Positions 1 through 5,499 of a stretch of DNA of 6,987 bases are shown in pieces (within the stretch, counting starts at the first letter, position 1; every line of letters starts with the position of its first letter). Position numbers and translations under genes: made by a program. The notes under the pieces are model-generated. The model worked only from the letters and a program-made list of their open reading frames with translations, searched no databases and was not told the DNA's origin. The stretch is from NCBI GenBank assembly GCA_024643915.1, contig JAHEMB010000186.1:1-6987 (forward strand). The letters are read 5' to 3'. This DNA is from Rhodothermaceae bacterium (lineage in GTDB: Bacteria > Bacteroidota > Rhodothermia > Rhodothermales > JAHEMB01).

Positions 1-639
1 TGGGCAAACAGTAGCGACGCTCGCCATGCCGTAGCCGTAGCGGGCGACGAAATAGAGCATGACGGCAATCAACATGGAGATGCCCACCATGGCGAACTTC
101 CCCGTAAACAGCCCGGCGACAACGAAGAAAAAGGGGAAGAACTCCAGCATGTGCAGGAGGACGAGGTACGTCTCGAACTTTTGCGAGACCTCCAGGTGGG
201 TGCGCCCGTCCTCGGTGTAGGCGTTCACGTGGATATTCTCTCCGCTGTTGCTCGAACTCGCCCAATCGAACGACGCGCCGATGACTTCGAGGTGGCCCCG
301 ATCCTGCTTGAACGCCTTGCGGATGGTGCGGGCGAGGGCAAGGCTGATCTCGTCGGTCAGCACGCCGTCTACGGTGCGCGTAAACGATGCCTTCAGCGGC
401 CCGCCCGCCAGCTTGTTTGCGCGATGCGAGGGCGCCTTCTGATCCAGCATGGCAGCGGCAGCGAGGACGTACTTCGGGTCCACCCCCACCTCGGCGGCCA
501 CGCGCTGGATTTCTTCGAGGGTCAGGCCGTCGTCGTGGTGCGCGTGCCGGTCGGCCTCCTGCCGCTCAATGGCGCGGCTGAGGAGCGCCCGCACCTCCTC
601 CTCGCTGTAGGTCCGCTCGTTGCTCGTTCGCTTCGGCAT
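1..639 (-). CDS. Hypothetical membrane protein with two C-terminal TM helices (partial, 3' end outside window)
   Basis: I do not recognise a named family. The reading frame is open from the ATG at 639-637 to the window edge, giving 213 residues with no stop. Residues about 10-66 are charged and helical (TYSEEEVRALLSRAIERQEA, then LTLEEIQRVAAEVGVDPKYV). This resembles an N-terminal module I associate with uncharacterised Rhodothermales and Gemmatimonadota proteins, a recollection rather than a search result. Residues 67-158 are soluble and probably beta-rich. Two hydrophobic helices follow at about 159-178 and 183-200 with only a short turn between them. The start is supported by AGGA on the minus strand (plus-strand 646-649) with a 6-nt spacer, and by a promoter-like sequence upstream. 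Codons are GC-rich at third positions. The gene is divergent from the glutaredoxin-like gene. Function is unknown; the gene call itself is fairly secure. Confidence 0.8.
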   Translation of the reverse strand, partial: MPKRTSNERTYSEEEVRALLSRAIERQEADRHAHHDDGLTLEEIQRVAAEVGVDPKYVLAAAAMLDQKAPSHRANKLAGGPLKASFTRTVDGVLTDEISLALARTIRKAFKQDRGHLEVIGASFDWASSSNSGENIHVNAYTEDGRTHLEVSQKFETYLVLLHMLEFFPFFFVVAGLFTGKFAMVGISMLIAVMLYFVARYGYGMASVATVCP

Positions 640-645
640 GGGCTT

Positions 646-649
646 TCCT
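646..649 (-). promoter_or_regulatory. Ribosome binding site of the two-TM hypothetical gene
   Basis: AGGA on the minus strand, 6 nt upstream of the ATG at 639-637. It decides the start, because several other genes in this window have no visible Shine-Dalgarno sequence. Confidence 0.5.
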
Positions 650-697
650 GGAAAAGGCAACGACGGCTAGGCCGGTCGCGCAGGGACTTCGGGGCCA

Positions 698-729
698 CAA
701 AGATAAGATTTATCACACTTTAGACCAAT
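698..729 (-). promoter_or_regulatory. Bacteroidota-type promoter for the leftward hypothetical gene
   Basis: Read on the minus strand, ATTG (729-726) is followed after 20 nt by TATCTTTG (705-698). The known Bacteroidota housekeeping pattern is TTTG, about 19-21 nt, then TAnnTTTG, so the -7 element matches fully and the -33 element matches three of four bases. Transcription would start near 690, giving a leader of about 50 nt before the ATG at 639. The AT-rich patch stands out against GC-rich surroundings. Assignment is by pattern only. Confidence 0.5.
702..714. promoter_or_regulatory. Small inverted repeat overlapping the -7 element (possible operator)
   Basis: GATAA, a 3-nt spacer and TTATC form a perfect 5+5 inverted repeat. 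Its left arm overlaps the -7 element of the leftward promoter, a typical place for a repressor site. It is short and AT-rich, so chance is a serious alternative. Confidence 0.2.
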
Positions 730-806
730 CATCTTCCGACGACCCGAACAGCCGTCACGCGATTTCGTTGATCCTTTATCAAGACGTCGGCTATCCAGAG
801 GATCGC

Positions 807-1064
807 ATGTTGGTACTGTATCGGAGGCCCGGCTCGCCGGAGGGGCAGGAAATCGAGGCGCGGTTGACAGAGTTGGTGCTGGCCCACCGCGTCGTGGCGG
901 CCCACATCCCACAGCCGAAGCTGACGGAAGGCGACGCAGAGTACGAGGGCGCCGATTCCATCCGGCGTTTCCTCGACGGGATGGAGGAGGAGTTGGTGAT
1001 GGGCCGGCAGTTCCAGTCGGATGCCTGCTACCTCGACCCGGATAACCCCGACCGCTGCCTGTAA
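807..1064 (+). CDS. Small glutaredoxin/thioredoxin-fold-like protein lacking active-site cysteines
   Basis: The protein has 85 residues from the ATG at 807. A longer frame could begin at TTG 768, but the ATG is preferred: AGAGGA lies at 797-802, 4 nt upstream, and MLVLYRR is the expected first beta strand of a glutaredoxin fold. Residues 1-35 read as strand, helix, strand (MLVLYRRPGSPEGQEIEARL, then LVLAHRVVAAHIP). The segment RPGSPEG sits where glutaredoxins have RPGCPYC, so S10 and G13 occupy the two redox positions. The only cysteines are C74 and C84 in a C-terminal tail. A helix at about 49-65 (SIRRFLDGMEEEL) also fits the fold. There is no signal peptide, so it should be cytoplasmic. Lacking the CxxC, it is unlikely to be an ordinary dithiol reductase. 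The gene lies 149 bp upstream of the VKOR fusion, on the same strand but probably transcribed separately. The fold assignment is inference from sequence pattern. Confidence 0.65.
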   Translation: MLVLYRRPGSPEGQEIEARLTELVLAHRVVAAHIPQPKLTEGDAEYEGADSIRRFLDGMEEELVMGRQFQSDACYLDPDNPDRCL

Positions 1065-1089
1065 GCCCGGCTTCGGGAGAGGGCATCGC

Positions 1090-1104
1090 CAGGCCCCTGG
1101 CCTG
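1090..1104 (+). other. GC-rich hairpin downstream of the glutaredoxin-like gene
   Basis: CAGGCC, CCT, GGCCTG forms a perfect 6-bp stem with a 3-nt loop, 26 nt after the stop codon at 1064. A second small stem, CCCG-GCTT-CGGG, lies at 1066-1077. Neither is followed by a T tract, so neither is a classical intrinsic terminator. They could protect the RNA 3' end or be chance in GC-rich DNA. Confidence 0.25.
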
Positions 1105-1142
1105 CCGGAACGGGGCGGGCGACCGTGCGTTTTCTGTGTGCC

Positions 1143-1175
1143 TTTGGCCACGCTGCCTCCCGAGCCGTATCTTTC
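1143..1175 (+). promoter_or_regulatory. Bacteroidota-type promoter for the VKOR-DsbA gene
   Basis: TTTG at 1143-1146 is followed after 21 nt by TATCTTTC at 1168-1175. This fits the Bacteroidota pattern TTTG/TAnnTTTG except for the last base. Predicted transcription start is near 1182, giving a leader of about 30 nt. The leader is pyrimidine-rich and shows no Shine-Dalgarno sequence, which is common in this phylum. A promoter here also argues against the longer frame that begins at GTG 1136, because that codon would lie upstream of the transcript. Confidence 0.5.
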
Positions 1176-1213
1176 TACCGTCCTTTTCCTGCCGTCTTCC
1201 CTGTCTTTTGTTC

Positions 1214-2470
1214 ATGGCGAAAAAGAATCCCCCGCCGACCGGCCGCGCCGCGCGGCTCCGCGCCTACCACCCGGTCCTCGACCGGCTCATCTTCATCGTT
1301 GCCCTGCTGGGCCTGCTCGTTACGGTCCACCTCAAGATCCAGCAGGATCGCGGCTTCGACCGGGGCTGCCTGGGCTTCACCACAAGTGAGGCGGTCGAGG
1401 GATCGTTCGACTGCAACCTCGTGGTGCAGAGCGACGCGGGCGAGATCTTCGGCGTCTCGAACGCCGTCGCCGGCATGCTTTTCTACCTGCTCGTGGGCGG
1501 CTTCACGTTCGCCCTCCTCTTCGCCTCCGAAGACGCGCGGGTGCGGATGAAGCAGCTCCGCGCCCTCCTCGTGGCCGGAGGCTTCGCCTACTCGCTCTAC
1601 CTCGTCTACTATCAGGCCGCCGTCATCGGGGAGTTCTGCCTGCTCTGCACCATCTCGGCGGGGCTCGTCCTGGTCCTCTTCATCGCCCTCCTGGTCGAAT
1701 GGTTCGGCAAGGGGGAGGCCCTCACAACGGCGAAGAAGCGGACGAAAGAGGCGGGGGTGATGGCGGGGATGCTCGTCCTCGTGCTCGTCCTCGTCGGCGC
1801 GGACCTGGCCTACTTCAGCGGGCTGGCCGAGACGGCGCCCACGCCCGCTGCCCAGCCTGCCGCCCAGCCCGTCGCCGGGGCTACGCCTGGCGCCGAGGCG
1901 GCCCCCGCCGACGCCGAGTGCGGCTTCAAACCCGACTACCCCGCCTACCGCAACTACCGCGACCTCGTTACCTTCTCCGACCCGGTCAAGGGCAACGCCG
2001 ACGCCGACGTCGTGGTGATCGAATATTTCGAGCCGAACTGCCCGCACTGCAAGACGCTTTACCCGGTCATGGAGGAGGTGATCGCGGAATACGGCGACCG
2101 GGCGGCCTTCTACGTCCAGCCCATCGTGTTCTGGGAGGACCGTTCGATGACGCAGGCCGCTGCCCTCCTCGCCGCCTCACAGGAAGGCAAGTATTTCGAG
2201 ATGCTGGAAGCCCAATTCGCCCGGCAGAACCCGCAAACGGGCCTCCACCTGGACGCCCTCCGGCAGATCGCCGGCGAGATCGGGATGGATGCCAACGTGA
2301 TGGAGCGCCGTCTCCGAAGTGGCGTCTACCAGCGGCTCGTGCAGCGGCAGAGCGAAAAGGTGACGAAGGAGTTGAACGTCCGCGAAGTGCCCACCGTCCT
2401 GATCAATGGCCGCAATGTGGCAAACAAGACCAAGGAATGCCTGAGCCAGCTCATCGAAGCAGCAGGGTGA
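1214..2470 (+). CDS. VKOR-DsbA fusion: quinone-linked membrane oxidase fused to a periplasmic CPHC thioredoxin-fold domain
   Basis: The protein (418 residues) should catalyse disulfide formation in the envelope: the thioredoxin-fold domain oxidises substrate thiols and the VKOR domain passes the electrons to quinone, the job DsbB does in E. coli. VKOR domain: membrane helices at about 23-41, 82-104, 115-136 and 142-163; loop cysteines C52 and C67; a serine six residues after C67 (S73), as in VKOR enzymes; and the redox pair C142-LL-C145 at the outer end of helix 4. Basic stretches at 109-116 and 174-178 place those loops in the cytoplasm. Helix 5 (about 183-203) returns to the periplasm and leads through an Ala/Pro-rich linker (206-233) to the thioredoxin fold, with C276-P-H-C279 and cis-proline P393 in EVPTVLING. 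CPHC is the DsbA active site. C236 and C409 flank this domain. ATG 1214 is chosen over GTG 1136 because MAKKN precedes helix 1 directly. Family call is secure; physiological substrates are unknown. Confidence 0.93.
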   Translation: MAKKNPPPTGRAARLRAYHPVLDRLIFIVALLGLLVTVHLKIQQDRGFDRGCLGFTTSEAVEGSFDCNLVVQSDAGEIFGVSNAVAGMLFYLLVGGFTFALLFASEDARVRMKQLRALLVAGGFAYSLYLVYYQAAVIGEFCLLCTISAGLVLVLFIALLVEWFGKGEALTTAKKRTKEAGVMAGMLVLVLVLVGADLAYFSGLAETAPTPAAQPAAQPVAGATPGAEAAPADAECGFKPDYPAYRNYRDLVTFSDPVKGNADADVVVIEYFEPNCPHCKTLYPVMEEVIAEYGDRAAFYVQPIVFWEDRSMTQAAALLAASQEGKYFEMLEAQFARQNPQTGLHLDALRQIAGEIGMDANVMERRLRSGVYQRLVQRQSEKVTKELNVREVPTVLINGRNVANKTKECLSQLIEAAG

Positions 2471-2482
2471 TTGGGAAGCTTT

Positions 2483-2539
2483 TAGCGGTCAGCTTTTTTC
2501 TTTTCTGGCTGATAGCTGAAAGCTGAAAGCTGACCGCTA
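2483..2539. repeat. Palindromic intergenic repeat element with internal 7-nt tandem units
   Basis: TAGCGGTCAGCTTT at 2483-2496 is perfectly complementary to AAAGCTGACCGCTA at 2526-2539, a 14-bp stem closing a 29-nt loop. Four 7-nt units, GCTGATA, GCTGAAA, GCTGAAA and GCTGACC, occupy 2508-2535 and include part of the right arm. A T-rich tract (2494-2504) overlaps the end of the left arm and the start of the loop. Base composition is unlike the neighbouring genes. AGCTGA-type short repeats of this kind occur in intergenic regions of many unrelated bacteria, so this is probably a dispersed repeat or small non-autonomous element. It has no T tract after the stem on either strand, so it is not a classical terminator. 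It lies in the 122-bp gap between the two disulfide genes. Confidence 0.7.
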
Positions 2540-2592
2540 GTCGCCTTAGGAGCTCCATTCCCGCTACACAGCGCCCCTCTTGCCAAAGAAAT

Positions 2593-3360
2593 ATGGAAGC
2601 GAAAACACGCATGCGTGAAGCGACGTTGCTGGGGGTGCTGGCCGTCCTCGTGCTGGTCCTCATCGGCGCCGACCTGGCGTTCTTCAGCGGGCTGGAAGAG
2701 ACGGCGCCCGCCGCTACGCCGGAGGCAACGGCCCGGACTCCAGATGCACCCCAAGCTGAGGCGACTGACCCTGTGACCACCGGACCGGCGAGCAGCGAGC
2801 AGTGCGCCTACGACCTGGAGAAGGACCGGGTGGCGAACTACGCGGAGCTGGTCAGCTTCATGGACCCGGCGAAGGGCAATCCGCAGGCTAAGGTGACGGT
2901 GATCGAGTATTTCGACCCGAACTGCCCGCACTGCAAGACGCTTCTCCCCGTAATGGATGAGGTGGCCGAGAAATACGGCGACCGGGCGCGCATCTATTAC
3001 AAGGCCATCCCCATCTGGGATTTCTCCGTTCCCCAGATCGAGGCGCTCTACGCCGCGGCCCACGAAGGCAAGTTCTTCGACATGCTGCCCCCGATGTTCG
3101 CCCTTCAGGATGCCGTGCGCCAGGAGAAGGGCATGACGGTGATGATGGCGGAGGAGCTTGCCCGCCGCAGCGGCATGGACCCGAGCCTGCTGCTGCAACG
3201 CCTCCAGGCCGGCACCTTCCGCAACACCGCCATGCAGCAGCGCCAGAAAGCCGTCGATGCCGGTCTCAGCAGCGTGCCGGCGGTGCTTATCAACGGGCGA
3301 TTCGTCAAGGACCGCACCGCCGCCTGCATCGGCCAGCTCATTGAGGCGGCGGCAGAGTAG
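2593..3360 (+). CDS. Membrane-anchored DsbA-like thioredoxin-fold protein, paralogue of the VKOR fusion C-terminal half
   Basis: The protein (255 residues) has one N-terminal hydrophobic helix (about 9-34), an Ala/Pro/Thr-rich linker (37-68) and a thioredoxin fold with an inserted helical region. The active site is C111-P-H-C114, the cis-proline is P229 in SVPAVLING, and extra cysteines C71 and C245 flank the domain. It aligns without large gaps from helix 5 of the upstream fusion protein to its end: GADLAFFSGLEETAP against GADLAYFSGLAETAP, DPNCPHCKTL against EPNCPHCKTL, and the same C-terminal GQLIEAA/SQLIEAA. The helix could be a cleaved signal or an anchor; the equivalent segment of the fusion is a membrane helix, so an anchor is more likely. 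Expected role: periplasmic thiol oxidase or isomerase, perhaps recycled by the adjacent VKOR. ATG 2593 precedes the helix directly; ATG 2611 is a possible later start. No promoter or Shine-Dalgarno sequence is visible, so co-transcription with the fusion gene is likely. Confidence 0.9.
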   Translation: MEAKTRMREATLLGVLAVLVLVLIGADLAFFSGLEETAPAATPEATARTPDAPQAEATDPVTTGPASSEQCAYDLEKDRVANYAELVSFMDPAKGNPQAKVTVIEYFDPNCPHCKTLLPVMDEVAEKYGDRARIYYKAIPIWDFSVPQIEALYAAAHEGKFFDMLPPMFALQDAVRQEKGMTVMMAEELARRSGMDPSLLLQRLQAGTFRNTAMQQRQKAVDAGLSSVPAVLINGRFVKDRTAACIGQLIEAAAE

Positions 3361-3442
3361 CGGTCGTTTCGGACCGGCGTTTCGTAGATCATGGCGATCC
3401 GCTCGTTGCAACCGTATCAAACCACATTAACCCCCTCTCCCC

Positions 3443-5461
3443 ATGCCCGAGGCTTCCCCGGTAGCGACCCAGCAGGCCGAGCAGCTCGACGAGCTTTCGA
3501 TCAACACCCTCCGCTTCCTCGCCGTCGATGCCGTGCAGCAGGCCGAGAGCGGGCACCCCGGCCTGCCGATGGGCGCTGCGCCGATGGCCTACGTGCTCTG
3601 GAAGCGCCACCTCAAGCACGACCCCGCCGCCCCCCGCTGGCTCGACCGCGACCGCTTCGTCCTCTCCGCCGGGCACGGCTCGATGCTCCTCTACGCCCTC
3701 CTCCACCTGACCGGCTACGACCTGCCGATGGAGGAACTCAAGCACTTCCGGCAGTGGGGCTCTAAAACCCCCGGCCACCCTGAGAATTTCCTGACCGACG
3801 GTGTGGAGACGACGACCGGCCCGCTCGGGCAGGGCTTCGCTAACAGCGTCGGGCTGGCGGTTGCCGAAAAGCTCCTCGCGGCCCGCTTCAACCGGGACGG
3901 CTTCCCCGTCGTCGATCATCACACCTACGTCCTCGCCTCCGACGGCGACATGATGGAGGGCATCTCGCACGAGGCAGCCTCCCTCGCCGGCCATCTCGGC
4001 CTGGGCAAGCTCATCTGCCTCTACGACGACAACAAGATCTCCATCGACGGCTCCACAGACCTTGCCTTCACCGAGGACGTCGGCGCCCGCTTCGAGGCCT
4101 ACGGCTGGCACGTGCAACACGTCGAAGACGGCACCGACCTCGAAGACATCGATGCTGCCATTGCGGCGGCGAAGGAAGAAACCGAGCGCCCGTCCCTCCT
4201 CGCCATCCGCACCCAGATCGGCTACGGCAGCCCGCACAAGCAGAACACGTCCGACGCGCATGGTGAGCCCCTCGGCGAGGAAGAGGTGACCCTCACGAAG
4301 CGCAACCTCGGCTGGCCCGAGGACCAGTTTTTCTACGTACCCGACGGCGTCTACGACCATTTCCGCCCGGACACCAGCCGCCGGGCCGCATGGCTCGACC
4401 TGATGGAACGCTACGCCGAGGCCCACCCCGACCTAGCCCGGACGTTCGAAGCGTACCAGAATGGCACCCTCCCCGAAGGCTGGGAAGAAGCGCTCCCCAC
4501 CTTTGAGGCAGGGTCCAAGCTGGCGACGCGGGCAGCTTCGGGCAAAGTGCTCGACGCGCTCGTGCCCCAACTCGGCTTCCTCGTCGGCGGCTCGGCGGAC
4601 CTGACGCCCTCGAACAAGACGCGAACGAAGGAGCAGCAGGATTTCCAGAAGGATAACCCGGCGGGCGGCTATTTCCGCTTCGGTGTTCGCGAGCACGCGA
4701 TGGCGTCGATGTGCAACGGCATCGCCCTGCACGGCGGGCTGCGGCCCTACTGCGGCACGTTTCTCATCTTCAGCGACTATTGCCGCCCGGCCGTCCGCCT
4801 GAGCGCGCTCATGAACGTGCCCGTCATCTACGTCTTCACGCACGACTCCATCGGACTCGGTGAGGACGGCCCCACCCACCAGCCGGTGGAGCACCTGGCT
4901 GCCCTCCGCGCCATCCCCAACCTCACCGTCCTCCGCCCCGGCGATGCCGCCGAGACGGCCGAAGCATGGAAGGCGGCCCTCCTTCACCCCGAGCGCGGCC
5001 CCGTCGCACTCGCCCTCACGCGCCAGGGCCTGCCCACGTTTGACCGCACGAAGCTGGCCCCCGTCGAGGGCGCACAGCGCGGCGCCTACGTCCTGAGTGA
5101 CAGCGACGGCACGCCGGAGATTATTTTGATCGGCACGGGGAGCGAGGTGCAACTCGTTGTGGAAGCGGCGGAAAAACTGCGGGGTGAGGGCGTGGCGGCG
5201 CGGGCCGTCAGCATGCCTTCATGGGAGCTGTTCGAGGCGCAGGACCAAGCGTACCGCGACGAAGTGCTGCCGCCGCACGTCACCAAACGCCTCGCCGTGG
5301 AAGCAGGCGTGACGTTCGGGTGGGGCCGCTACGTGGGGCGCGAAGGCCGCGTGATTGGCCTCGACCGCTTCGGCGCCTCGGCCCCCGGCGATGTTAACAT
5401 GGAGAAGTTCGGCTTCACGGTGGAAAACGTGCTGAAGGAGGCGCGGGCGGTGCTGGAGTAG
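3443..5461 (+). CDS. tkt: Transketolase
   Basis: Thiamine diphosphate-dependent cytoplasmic enzyme of the pentose phosphate pathway. It moves two-carbon ketol units between sugar phosphates, for example xylulose 5-phosphate and ribose 5-phosphate. The length of 672 residues is normal for the bacterial family (about 660-670), and all three domains are present. N-terminal ThDP domain: H38 in ESGHPG, H78 in AGHGS, GPLGQG at 126-131, the cofactor motif SDGDMMEG at 166-173, metal-ligand D169 and N197 in DDNKIS, and H265 in SPHK. Pyrimidine domain: catalytic glutamate E417 in GVREHAM, F443, H467 and GEDGPTHQP at 473-481, and R527 in LALTRQ. The C-terminal domain runs from about 545 to the end. No key residue is missing. 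The start at ATG 3443 gives the expected N terminus before LSINTLRFLAVDAV. The leader is pyrimidine-rich with no Shine-Dalgarno sequence. It follows the DsbA-like gene by 82 bp, where I see no convincing promoter or terminator. Confidence 0.97.
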   Translation: MPEASPVATQQAEQLDELSINTLRFLAVDAVQQAESGHPGLPMGAAPMAYVLWKRHLKHDPAAPRWLDRDRFVLSAGHGSMLLYALLHLTGYDLPMEELKHFRQWGSKTPGHPENFLTDGVETTTGPLGQGFANSVGLAVAEKLLAARFNRDGFPVVDHHTYVLASDGDMMEGISHEAASLAGHLGLGKLICLYDDNKISIDGSTDLAFTEDVGARFEAYGWHVQHVEDGTDLEDIDAAIAAAKEETERPSLLAIRTQIGYGSPHKQNTSDAHGEPLGEEEVTLTKRNLGWPEDQFFYVPDGVYDHFRPDTSRRAAWLDLMERYAEAHPDLARTFEAYQNGTLPEGWEEALPTFEAGSKLATRAASGKVLDALVPQLGFLVGGSADLTPSNKTRTKEQQDFQKDNPAGGYFRFGVREHAMASMCNGIALHGGLRPYCGTFLIFSDYCRPAVRLSALMNVPVIYVFTHDSIGLGEDGPTHQPVEHLAALRAIPNLTVLRPGDAAETAEAWKAALLHPERGPVALALTRQGLPTFDRTKLAPVEGAQRGAYVLSDSDGTPEIILIGTGSEVQLVVEAAEKLRGEGVAARAVSMPSWELFEAQDQAYRDEVLPPHVTKRLAVEAGVTFGWGRYVGREGRVIGLDRFGASAPGDVNMEKFGFTVENVLKEARAVLE

Positions 5462-5476
5462 GGAGAGGTCCTCTCC
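5462..5476 (+). other. Perfect 7-bp inverted repeat immediately after the transketolase stop codon
   Basis: GGAGAGG, T, CCTCTCC starts on the base after TAG (5459-5461). As RNA it would fold as a 6-bp stem with a GUC loop. It is followed by AATATCATG and no T tract, so it is not a standard terminator. It lies in the short 38-nt gap before the ACT-domain gene, where it could act as an RNA-processing or stability hairpin, or a small operator. Confidence 0.3.
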
Positions 5477-5499
5477 AATATCATGCTCTTACAAAGACT

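Noticed and set aside
768..782. TTGAT-5-ATCAA inverted repeat upstream of the glutaredoxin-like gene as an operator
   Set aside because: Only 5-bp arms, and no promoter element can be aligned with it.
768..806. TTG start at 768 for the glutaredoxin-like gene
   Set aside because: It adds 13 residues before the expected first strand and has no ribosome binding site, whereas ATG 807 has AGAGGA just upstream.
1136..1213. Upstream GTG start at 1136 for the VKOR fusion
   Set aside because: The extra 26 residues are Cys/Pro-rich and unlike the family, and the codon lies upstream of the likely promoter at 1143-1175.
667..1215. Long open frames on the minus strand opposite the glutaredoxin-like gene (667-1215 and 729-1151)
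   Set aside because: The proteins are Arg/Pro/Gly-rich with no domain pattern, while the plus strand has a fold-like sequence, a Shine-Dalgarno sequence and GC-rich third positions. They are shadows in GC-rich DNA.
1175..2047. 290-residue minus-strand open frame opposite the VKOR fusion
   Set aside because: Low-complexity Glu/Gly/Asp/Val-rich translation, the complement of GC-rich codons; the plus strand encodes a clear VKOR-DsbA protein.
1699..2526. 275-residue plus-strand open frame in another phase of the VKOR fusion gene
   Set aside because: Arg/Gly/Pro-rich frame-shifted reading of the real gene with no motif.
2471..2592. The palindrome at 2483-2539 as an intrinsic terminator
   Set aside because: The T-rich tract begins in the left arm and continues into the loop instead of following the stem, and no T run follows the stem on either strand.
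3361..3376. Small hairpin (CGGTC / GACCG) after the DsbA-like gene as a terminator
   Set aside because: Only a 5-bp stem with no T tract; expected by chance in GC-rich sequence.
3389..4426. 345-residue minus-strand open frame opposite transketolase, plus a similar one at 4433-5152
   Set aside because: The plus strand encodes a complete transketolase with every catalytic motif; the opposite frames are codon-bias shadows.
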